A stretch of 7,112 nt of DNA from the NCBI GenBank assembly GCA_019136395.1, contig JAGVUH010000022.1:1-7112 (forward strand), in the 5' to 3' direction. Source of the DNA: Gammaproteobacteria bacterium (lineage in GTDB: Bacteria > Pseudomonadota > Gammaproteobacteria > Chromatiales > Chromatiaceae). The notes under the pieces are model-generated. The model was not told where the DNA came from and did not search any database. It was given only the letters and a program-made list of their open reading frames with translations. Positions 1 through 7,112 of this stretch are shown piece by piece. The position numbers and the translations under genes were made by a program. Every line of letters starts with the position of its first letter. Positions within the stretch are counted from its first letter, which is position 1.

Positions 1-889
<889 letters not shown>

Positions 890-893
<4 letters not shown>

Positions 894-2359
894 GGATTAG
901 CCTCCAAACCAGTGCCCACGGGCTGATCGAGCCGATCCGGCAGTCGCACATGGAAGCGGGTGCCACCCATGTCCCGATTGCGGGCCCCGATCCAGCCGCC
1001 ATGCTCCTCGATGATCTGGTGGACGATGAAGAGCCCGAGACCACTGCCCTGGCCCACGGCCTTGGTGGTGAAGAAGGGGTCGAAGATACGCGGCAGGAGG
1101 TTGGCGGGGATGCCCGGTCCCGTGTCGTCGATCAGCAGATCGATGACGGGGGTGCCGGGGGCAAAGGTATCGCCGCCCCCCAGCCCGGTATGCCGGGCCT
1201 TCCCGCGCTGGGCGGTGATGGTCAGTTCACCCCGCTGGCCCATGGCCTCCAGGGCGTTGCCGATGAGATTGACCAGGGCCTGCTGAAGGCGGGGCCGATC
1301 GACCGCGACCCGCAGGTCCGGCGGTATCTCGAGGTGGATTGCGATACCCGGACCCCGCTGATTGCGCAGGAAGCCCAGGGTCTCCTCCACCAGTTCGGCC
1401 AAGGCGACCGGCTGGGGTCCGGCGCCGGGCTCCCGGGTATAGTCGAGGAGGGAGCGGACGATGCGGGCGGCGCGCTGGGCCTCCTGGTCGATGTCCGCGA
1501 TCAGTTCGCGGCGAAACTCAGGCTCGGCATCTGGCTCCGCGGTGAGGATCTGGGCGGTGGTGGAGATGTTAGAGAGGGGGTTGTTCAATTCGTGGGCGAC
1601 GCCGGCGAGCAAGGTTCCCAGAGACGCCAGCTTCTCGGACCGGACCAGGGTCCGCTGCCGCCGCTCCAGTTCGTCCAGGACGTGATTGAAGGCCCCGCAG
1701 AGGGAGACTAGCTCCCGCTCCCGGACATCCGGGTCCAGCCGCGCCAGACGGCCGCGGACCAGGGCCCCCATGCGTACCTCCATGCGCTTGAGGGGTCGGG
1801 TCACCCAGTGGGCCAGCAAGAAACCCGCCAGGACCAGGAGGATGATGACGGTGGCGAAGGAGATGAGCAGATTGCGCTGATGGGCGGCCAGGTCCTCGCT
1901 CAGGCCCTGACGTTCCCGTCGCGCCAGATCCTCACCGGCCGTGACGATCGCCTTGCCCAGGGCCCGCACCCGGCTGGCCAGGTCCTCGTCCCGCGGATGC
2001 GTTTCCAGCTCGGCCATCAGGTCGGCGTAGCGGCGCAGCTCCTCCTTCAGCGTCACCACCGCCGGCTCACCCATGTGATCGGCGAAGACGGCCGCGCCCG
2101 GGTCACGTTGCAACAGGGCCAAGGCCTCCGCCGCGTAGCGGCGGTTCTCCCCCAGGTCTTCCGGCTGACCGTAGAGAAAGAAATTCTTCTCGAAGCGCCG
2201 CAACTCCAGGGCCGCGTCGAAGAACTCCGCCACCAGCCCGCTGGCCTGGACCTTGGCGGTCATCAGCCTGAGCTCCACCAGGGCGAGGAGCGACAGGCAC
2301 ACCGCCAGGCTCGCCAGGGCGAGGTAGACGAGGATGATCTTAGCGCGAAGGGAATCCAT
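890..2359 (-). CDS. Membrane-bound sensor histidine kinase (HAMP-HisKA-HATPase)
   Basis: This is an inner-membrane sensor kinase of 489 residues from the chosen start. It should autophosphorylate on histidine and pass phosphate to the regulator encoded downstream. TM1 is about residues 8-28. The periplasmic part (about 30-163) is all helical in appearance and carries an ELRRFEKNFFLYG motif like those of four-helix-bundle sensor domains. TM2 is about 164-184 and HAMP about 185-237. The H box is GVAHELNNPL with H256. The N box is NLIGNALEAM (364-373), G1 is DDTGPGIP (411-418), the F box FDPFFTTK begins at 426, and G2 is GQGSGLGL (436-443). All catalytic motifs are present. The ATG at 2359 was chosen because it places TM1 at the N-terminus. 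The frame stays open to an ATG at 2488, but that would add 43 low-complexity residues and lie in the AT-rich upstream patch. The Shine-Dalgarno sequence for 2359 is poor (AGGGG almost touching the ATG). The ligand cannot be read from the sequence. Confidence 0.95.
901..905 (-). promoter_or_regulatory. Ribosome binding site of the response regulator
   Basis: On the minus strand GGAGG lies seven bases before the ATG at 893, inside the last codons of the kinase gene. It fixes the start of the regulator and supports coupled translation across the ATGA overlap. Confidence 0.8.
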
Positions 2360-2657
2360 GCCCCTAAGTTTAGCCCCGCGGCTCGGGGCGCGGTCAAACA
2401 TCCCCCACCCGGGCAGGGTGCCGACAGCTCCCGGAGCGACCGCGAACCGGGCTTTTCCAGAAGGCTCCGCGAAAAGCCGACTATTCATCAGTATTTTCTT
2501 CTATTCCCATAAAAAACCCATCACTCCGCAACGAGCTTTGCTAGACTCACGCGCGTTGTGCAACGGGGGCATTGCATCACGCAACGCCCCGCCACGACGG
2601 ACCTCTTCCCAATGTTCCCGGTCCTTCCGGTCCAGCCTTCGCGCGGGTCATCGCACC
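2360..2657. promoter_or_regulatory. Divergent intergenic region between kinase and SulP genes
   Basis: This 298-bp region separates the start codons of two divergent transcription units, so it should hold promoters for both. Positions about 2481-2517 are clearly AT-rich (ATTCATCAG, TATTTTCTTCTATT, CATAAAAAA) against a GC-rich background, which is where promoter melting would be expected. I could not place a convincing -35/-10 pair with proper spacing on either strand. Short TTGC/GCAA dyads cluster just to the right of this patch: GCAA-N6-TTGC at 2528-2541, GTTG-TG-CAAC at 2555-2564, and the hairpin at 2566-2590. They could be operator sites. No tRNA or small gene is seen. Long open frames cross the region on both strands, but their predicted residues look like noncoding extensions. 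Confidence 0.5.
2566..2590. repeat. Inverted repeat / hairpin upstream of the SulP gene
   Basis: GGGGCATTGC (2566-2575) and GCAACGCCCC (2581-2590) are inverted copies around the five-base centre ATCAC. One A-C mismatch interrupts the 10-bp stem on the plus strand. In RNA from the minus strand that position becomes a G-U pair, so the stem would be complete. No T-run follows on either side, so it does not look like an intrinsic terminator. It could be an operator or a 5' leader structure. Confidence 0.55.
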
Positions 2658-4784
2658 ATGATGAACAAATGGCTTCTGCGGCTCTTCCCCTTCATCGCCT
2701 GGTTTCCCATCAACGGCGGCATCCTGCGCGGTGACGTCATCGCCGGCATCACCGGGGCCCTGGTGCTAGTGCCCAAGGCCATGGCCTACGCCCAGCTCTC
2801 CGGCCTACCGGTCTATTACGGCCTCTACGTGGCCCTGGTGCCGGCCATCCTGGGGGCCCTGTGGGGCTCGTCGCGGCAGCTCTCCACCGGACCGGTGGCC
2901 ATCGTCTCCCTGATGACGGCGGCGGCTATCACCCCCTTTGCCGTGCCCTTCACCGAGGAATTCATCGGCCTGGCCCTGGTGCTGGCCTTCCTGGTGGGCC
3001 TCATCCAGCTTTGCCTGGGGGTCCTGAAACTCGGGACCATCGTCAACTTCGTCTCCCATCCGGTCATCCTCGGCTTCATGAACGCGGCGGCGATCATCAT
3101 CGCCCTGTCCCAGCTCGACATGCTGCTGGGCATCCCCAAGGGCCGCAGCGACTCCTTCCTGATGGACATCTGGGAGATGTTCAGCTACCTGCCCCAGACC
3201 CACCTACCCACCCTGGCCATGTCGGTCTTCGCCCTGGCGCTGATGCTGGGGCTGAAGAAGATCAAACCCCTGTCCAAGCTAAGCGTCCTCATCGCGGTGG
3301 TGGTGACCATTGGCGCCAGCGCCTTGCTGGAGTTCGAGCACAAGACCAAGATCGGCCTGGATCAGATCGCCGACCCGGCGACACGGGACCTGGTGTCTCG
3401 TTACGCCGAGACCGACCAGCGCCTCAAGGACCTGCTAGCGGAAGTGACCTCCCAGTCCACCTATCTGCGCGAATTGCAGAAGGTCGAGGAGGAGCGATCC
3501 GCCGCCTACCTCCAGCACCATATCGTCCTGGCGCGGGTCGATATCGCCGCCCTGGAGATCGAGAACAAGGAGCGGCTGCGTCAGATCCGCCAGCTCGAGT
3601 TCGTCCGTGGCCAGGTCCCGGAGGACCAGCCCGCCCCCGTCTATCTGGCGGACGCCGTGCCGGAGGGCGTGACGGTGGGTGAGCGCCGCTGGCACATCAA
3701 GAAGGTCGAGCAGGGGCAGGTGCAACTAATCGGCGGTGGCGACGTGGTCGGCAAGATCCCCGCCGGTCTGCCGGCGTTCCGCATCCCGCCCCTGAGCCTG
3801 GATATGGTGGTTCAACTCTTCACCGCCGCCCTGATCATCGCCCTGGTGGCCTTCATGGAGTCCATCTCCATGGCCAAGGCCCTGGCGGCCAAGACCAAGC
3901 AGCGCCTGGACCCTAACCAGGAGCTCATCGGCCAGGGCCTGGCGAATATCGGCGGCTCCTTCTTCCAGTCCTACCCCGCCTGCGGCTCCTTCACCGGCTC
4001 GGCCATCAACCTCCAGGCCGGGGCTCAGACCGGCTTCGCCATGGTCTTCAACGGCCTCTTCGTCGCCATCGTCCTGCTGTTCCTGACGCCCTTCCTCTAT
4101 CACCTGCCCAAGGCGACCCTGGCGGTGATCATCCTGCTGGCGGTGACCAGCCTCATCACCCCCAAGGCCCTTAAGCATACCTGGCAGGCCAGCCGCGCCG
4201 ATGGCTTCGTCGCCCTGGCGACCTTCGTCCTCACCCTGGTCGCGGCGCCCCATCTGGACAAGGGGATTCTCATCGGCGCCGCCCTGGCCATCCTGCTCTA
4301 TCTCTATCGCACCATGAAGCCGCGGGTGGCCATCCTCGGCCGCTGCCCGGATGGCACCTTGCGCGACATCAAGGTCAACCCGGGCCTGATCACCAGTGAG
4401 CACGTCATCGCCCTGCGCTTCGACGGTGCCCTCTATTTCGCCAACGTCGCCCACTTCGAGGACGCGGTGCTGGAGGCGGTTTCGGACCATAAACAGGCCA
4501 AGTACCTGCTGGTGGTCGGCAACGGCATCAACCGGCTCGATGCCTCGGGCGAGGAGGTGATCCACCACCTGGTCGAACGGCTGCGGGCCAATGGCATGGA
4601 CGTCCTCTTCTCCGGCCTCAAGAAGCAGACCCTGGACGTGATGCGCGCCACCGGGCTCCACGACCTGATCGGGGAGCGGAACTTTTTCCCCACCGAGAAC
4701 AAGGCCCTGGCGGCTATCTACGAGCGCCTGGGCCCCGAGGCGGCGGACGACATGATGTGCCCGCCCCTGCCGGCGCGGGCCTGA
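2658..4784 (+). CDS. SulP/SLC26-family anion transporter with STAS domain and a large inserted periplasmic domain
   Basis: This is an inner-membrane anion transporter of about 708 residues. Known SulP substrates include sulfate, bicarbonate and dicarboxylates; the sequence does not decide which. The membrane part has the 14-helix UraA-like layout: TM1 from about 26 (GDVIAGITGALVLVPKAMAY), the TM3 motif STGPVAIVSLMTA (about 76-88), TM5 SHPVILGFMNAAAI, TM7 about 208-226, TM8 with ESISMAKALA (about 401-410), DPNQELIGQGLAN, the TM10 motif YPACGSFTGSAIN (about 439-451), and TM13-14 ending near 551. A cytoplasmic STAS domain follows (about 585-690), with ALYFANVAHFEDAV and RLDASGEEV. Residues about 228-362 form an extra domain between TM7 and the GKIPAGLP strand before TM8. 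ATG codons at 2658 and 2661 are both possible, and neither has a good Shine-Dalgarno. The open frame back to 2334 is rejected because it overlaps the divergent kinase start and gives proline- and arginine-rich noise. The gene diverges from the kinase and converges with the NuoM-like genes. Confidence 0.95.
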   Translation: MMNKWLLRLFPFIAWFPINGGILRGDVIAGITGALVLVPKAMAYAQLSGLPVYYGLYVALVPAILGALWGSSRQLSTGPVAIVSLMTAAAITPFAVPFTEEFIGLALVLAFLVGLIQLCLGVLKLGTIVNFVSHPVILGFMNAAAIIIALSQLDMLLGIPKGRSDSFLMDIWEMFSYLPQTHLPTLAMSVFALALMLGLKKIKPLSKLSVLIAVVVTIGASALLEFEHKTKIGLDQIADPATRDLVSRYAETDQRLKDLLAEVTSQSTYLRELQKVEEERSAAYLQHHIVLARVDIAALEIENKERLRQIRQLEFVRGQVPEDQPAPVYLADAVPEGVTVGERRWHIKKVEQGQVQLIGGGDVVGKIPAGLPAFRIPPLSLDMVVQLFTAALIIALVAFMESISMAKALAAKTKQRLDPNQELIGQGLANIGGSFFQSYPACGSFTGSAINLQAGAQTGFAMVFNGLFVAIVLLFLTPFLYHLPKATLAVIILLAVTSLITPKALKHTWQASRADGFVALATFVLTLVAAPHLDKGILIGAALAILLYLYRTMKPRVAILGRCPDGTLRDIKVNPGLITSEHVIALRFDGALYFANVAHFEDAVLEAVSDHKQAKYLLVVGNGINRLDASGEEVIHHLVERLRANGMDVLFSGLKKQTLDVMRATGLHDLIGERNFFPTENKALAAIYERLGPEAADDMMCPPLPARA
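3339..3740 (+). other. Inserted coiled-coil-like domain within the SulP transporter (residues about 228-362)
   Basis: In most SulP proteins only a short loop joins TM7 to the GxIPxGLP strand leading into TM8. Here about 130 residues separate them. Residues about 241-320 contain no proline, are rich in E, K, R, Q, L and A, and show leucine spacing typical of long amphipathic helices, probably a coiled coil or helical hairpin. A short linker (PEDQPAP) follows. The segment then changes to a beta-like pattern (VTVGERRWHIKKVEQGQVQL) that runs straight into the glycine stretch GGGD and the normal transporter strand. With a cytoplasmic N-terminus, the end of TM7 faces outward, so the domain should be periplasmic. 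GC content and codon use do not differ from the flanks. Confidence 0.7.
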
Positions 4785-4969
4785 CCCGGCGTGACCGACA
4801 ACCAGGGTGACAACCGCTTTGTACCCGAAGGCTTGCGGTATAAGGATTTCGGTTTTCGGTCAGAACAAAGGGGAACTGCCGGGAATTGAGGGGTCATGAG
4901 GTAGATGTGCCCGGCCTAATCGGTGCGGATTTGACCTAGCCGGACGGCGGTTACCGATCAACCTACCTC
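4785..4969. other. Convergent intergenic spacer, no clear terminator
   Basis: This 185-bp spacer lies between the stop codons of the SulP gene and the frameshifted NuoM-like gene. It is less GC-rich than its surroundings. Two weak stem candidates exist: ACCGC (4813-4817) with GCGGT (4835-4839), and ATCGGT (4919-4924) with ACCGAT (4953-4958). Their loops are long and neither is followed by a T-run, so I do not call a terminator. No coding sequence is supported here. Confidence 0.5.
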
Positions 4970-6449
4970 TCACGGCCCCTCGGCACCCAAGGCCAGCCGT
5001 GCCACCCACTGCTGGGCCGTGGCGTGCAGAGTGTCCAGCACCAGACTGGGCCAGAGGCCGAGGACCAGGATTGGCAGGCTGAAGGCCAGGGCTATCCCAA
5101 GCTCGCGCGGTCGCAGATCGACGGCGGCCATGATGGCCCTGTGGCCCGGGGGACCAAAAAAGGCCCGCCGGTAGCTATCCAGGACATAGGCCGCGCTCAG
5201 GACCATGGTCAGGAGGGCTAGGAGCCCCGCCCCCAGGTGGGTGTTCAGGGCGCTCATCAGGAGCAGGAACTCGGCGGGGAAGCCCGAGGTGCCGGGTACC
5301 CCCAGGGTGGCTAGCGAGAGGAAGAAGAAGCAGGCCGCCGGTCGATCCAAGGCGCAGGTTGAGGAAGCGCAGCAGCACGAAGAGCCCTCCGGCAATCAGG
5401 GTGAAATTGAGGAGCTGAAATACCGCCCCCTGAAGGCCCGCCAGGTCGAGGGAGGCCAGGCCCAGCACCACCAACCCGACATGGCTGAGGGAGGCATAGG
5501 CCAGCAGGCGGCGTAGGTTGGTCTGGGCCAGCGCGGCCAGGGCGCCATAGACCAGTCCCATTGTCCCCAGGCCGGCCAGCAGCCAATGGAATTCCTGGGC
5601 CGCGCCGGGCGCCAGAGGCAGGGCGAAGCGCATCAGGCCATAGGCCCCCACCTTCAAGCCGGTGATGAGGGCCGCCACCGCCACTGGTCCTTCCATGGCC
5701 ACTACCGGCAACCAGGTATGCAGGGGAAAGACCGGGGTCTTGACCGCGAAGCCGAGGAACAGGAGCAGGAAGACGCTGGTCTCCTGCCCCGGCCCCAGGG
5801 GCGTCGCCAGCAACTGCCGATAATCCCAACTCAGCCCCGCCGGGACCCCGGCCCCGCTGACCGCGGCGTGATTGAAGGCCAGTTGGATGAAACCAAACAG
5901 CAGGGGTACCCCGCCCGCGAGCATGAAGAGGCTGTACTTGGCCGCCGCATAGCGCCTCTGGGGCCCAGGCCCCCAGAGGCTGATCAGGAAAAAGAGCGGC
6001 AACAGGGTCAGTTCCCAGCAGAGATAGAAGAGCATCAGATCCAGGGCGCAGAAAATGCCCAGGATGGTGCTCGCCAGCAGGAGGAGCAGGCTGTCGTGCA
6101 GGCGCCGCAGGCTAGGCAACCCCGTCCAGGTGGCGCCGCTGACCCCGAGAAAGAGCAGCAGGGTCAGCGGTAGAAAGAGGACCGAGAGGCCATCGACACC
6201 GACCAGGTAGCGCACGTTCAGGCTGGGAATCCACATCGTCTCCTGCACCAGTTGGAAGCCGGCCTGACTGGGGTCGAAGCGCCAGAGCACGGTCAGGGCA
6301 AAACCCAGGGCGACTAGCAGGCTGGCCGGCATGACCCACCGCACTGGTCGCGACCCTGGCAGCAGCCAGATCAGCAGGGCACCGACCAGGGGCGTGAGCA
6401 GCATCAGCGTCAGCAGCGGCCAGGCGACGGGATTCAGGGCTTCGGGCAT
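4970..6449 (-). pseudogene. NuoM-like proton-translocating subunit, frameshifted near 5340
   Basis: This is an integral membrane subunit of the NuoM/MrpD antiporter type found in complex I and related proton or cation pumps. From ATG 6449 the first frame gives about 370 good residues ending FLNLRLGST (to 5340). It includes E146 in FYLCWELTLLP, K237 in GFAVKTP, K266 in GLKVGAYG, and LSHVG. The gene then continues in another frame from about 5338: RPAACFFFLSLATLG, PGTSGFPAEF (carrying the TM12 glutamate) and a normal C-terminus to the stop at 4970. The full span is 1480 bases, not a multiple of three. Compared with E. coli NuoM, the loop before ATLG is about 13 residues short, so the lesion looks like a deletion of roughly 38-41 bases rather than a single slipped base. 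Two family positions differ: the usual LPDAH after the TM7 lysine is LPVVA, and the usual HG near residue 349 is FT. No Shine-Dalgarno is evident. It lies downstream of a second NuoM-like gene on the same strand. Confidence 0.85.
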
Positions 6450-6565
6450 GGCGGGACTCAGGGGGCGCGGCGAAGAGGATCAGGGGGAAAGGGGAGGATC
6501 TGGCCGGACCAGGGACTCAGGGTTTGGCATGGGCCGTACTCGTGGCTGGTCAGACGGTGTTCACC

Positions 6566-6644
6566 GGGCGCGGCAGGAGATGCAGTCCAGGCTGGGCTAG
6601 TTGTCCACAGGGCGCGGCAGGGGGAGCCTCAAGGCTGGGCATAG
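6566..6644. repeat. Imperfect tandem direct repeat between the two NuoM-like genes
   Basis: Two copies of a 35-base unit start 44 bases apart (6566-6600 and 6610-6644). Both begin GGGCGCGGCAGG and end with AGGCTGGGC and TAG; about four fifths of the positions match. The second copy covers the last codons and stop of the upstream NuoM-like gene. The remaining spacer (6450-6565) has two copies of GGGACTCAGGG (6453 and 6512) and a further GGGCGCGGC. No gene or clear promoter is seen in the 6450-6628 spacer. Confidence 0.55.
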
Positions 6645-7112
6645 GGTGCGCTCAGGACGGTCAGGGGCGCGGCGATCAATTCCAGCCAGGGCCGGGAATA
6701 GAACCCCACCCCGAGGAGGACGCCGATCACGGCCAGGGCAACGAGCCACTCCCCTGGCCTCAAGGGTTCGACCCCGGCCCGGCCGGCTGGCGACAGCGGA
6801 CTGGCCACCGGACCCGACGCCAGGAAGGCCCGTTGAAAGGCCCAGAGCAGGAAACCGGCCGCCAGGACGTTGCCCAGAGCGGCGGCGATGGTCAGCAGGC
6901 CGCCGAAGCGGTGGATACTCGCCACCATGACCAAGTGGGCGGCATCGAAGCCGGGAGTGCCCGGCATGCCGATGATGGACAGACCCGCAACCAGGAAAGC
7001 GATGCCGACGAAGGGCAGCGGATCAAAGAGCCCGCCGAGCTCCCCGAGCCGGGTGGTGTGGGTGCGTTGGAAGACCAGACCGGTCATGAAGAGCAAGGCC
7101 GCCAGCGCCAGG
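6629..7112 (-). CDS. NuoM-like proton-translocating subunit, C-terminal part (N-terminus off window)
   Basis: This is the last 160 or so residues of a membrane subunit of the complex I antiporter family. The gene runs off the right edge; an apparent TTG start near 7096 is only an internal codon, because the frame is open to the edge with LALAALLFMTG. Recognisable parts are FQRTHTTRLGELGGL, a loop typical of NuoM proteins, then a membrane helix with GLSIIGMPGTPGF (the TM12 region), another helix ending LLWAFQRAFLA, a proline- and glycine-rich loop, and a last helix followed by YSRPWLELI. The NuoM glutamate usually found in the GxFVGEF motif is absent: the sequence reads GFDAAHLVM. It ends at TGA 6629. 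The next gene on the same strand starts 179 bases later and is also NuoM-like, so the two probably belong to one pump or antiporter module. The assignment to the family is firm; which complex it belongs to is not known. Confidence 0.88.
   Translation of the reverse strand, partial: LALAALLFMTGLVFQRTHTTRLGELGGLFDPLPFVGIAFLVAGLSIIGMPGTPGFDAAHLVMVASIHRFGGLLTIAAALGNVLAAGFLLWAFQRAFLASGPVASPLSPAGRAGVEPLRPGEWLVALAVIGVLLGVGFYSRPWLELIAAPLTVLSAPYAQP

Noticed and set aside
2360..2488. Longer kinase start at 2488 (or 2401)
   Set aside because: The added residues look like noncoding sequence. The ATG at 2359 places TM1 right after a short cytoplasmic start, as usual for this family.
2581..2594. Sigma-54-like promoter on the minus strand (TGGC...TTGC)
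   Set aside because: Only nine bases lie between GG and GC instead of ten, and the remaining consensus is weak.
2334..2657. N-terminal extension of the SulP gene from an upstream in-frame ATG at 2334
   Set aside because: It overlaps the start of the divergent kinase gene, runs through the AT-rich promoter patch and gives residues unlike any SulP N-terminus. The normal protein begins at the ATG at 2658 or 2661.
4813..4958. Possible bidirectional terminator hairpins in the convergent spacer
   Set aside because: The stems are only five or six base pairs, with loops of about 17 and 28 bases, and no T-run follows.
5321..5332. Programmed ribosomal frameshift at the CTTCTTCTTC run in the NuoM-like gene
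   Set aside because: The run is not a known slippery heptamer, and about 13 conserved loop residues are missing as well, which a programmed shift would not explain.

Overview
The window is GC-rich throughout (roughly two thirds G+C by eye). It holds five protein genes in three blocks, all with the codon usage of one genome. The gene types are a sigma-54-dependent two-component system, a SulP anion transporter and tandem NuoM-like proton-channel subunits. Together with the GC content they suggest a proteobacterium. A sulfur-oxidising gammaproteobacterium of the Chromatiales type is my best guess, but it is an inference from protein style and not a proof.

Block 1 (1-2359, minus strand) is a two-component operon. 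A membrane histidine kinase (890-2359) overlaps by four bases (ATGA) an NtrC-family response regulator (893 down to the left edge, C-terminus cut off by the window). The regulator has a good GGAGG ribosome site inside the end of the kinase gene. Its AAA+ domain looks intact as far as it is visible, with Walker A, GAFTGA and Walker B. Its receiver domain lacks about 26 residues between the phospho-acceptor aspartate and the conserved lysine.

Block 2 (2360-4784) starts with a 298-bp divergent intergenic region. It contains an AT-rich patch and a tight inverted repeat. A plus-strand SulP/SLC26-type anion transporter with a C-terminal STAS domain follows. This transporter carries about 130 residues of mainly helical, coiled-coil-like sequence between TM7 and TM8, where ordinary SulP proteins have a short loop. 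On the usual topology this extra domain would lie in the periplasm.

Block 3 (4970-7112, minus strand, convergent with the transporter) holds two consecutive NuoM-like subunits. The upstream one is cut by the right edge. The downstream one is complete at both ends but is split by a reading-frame change near 5340, where about 13 residues of a conserved loop also appear to be missing. The two genes are separated by 179 bp containing imperfect direct repeats.

A plausible but unproven reading is an ion or inorganic-carbon uptake neighbourhood. A SulP transporter (sulfate or bicarbonate) would sit beside proton-translocating NuoM-like subunits, with a sigma-54 two-component system next to them that might control the divergent transporter. 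The most notable observations are the transporter's inserted periplasmic domain and the receiver-domain deletion. The frameshifted subunit may be real decay or an assembly error. I see no tRNA, rRNA, CRISPR array, insertion sequence or phage gene.
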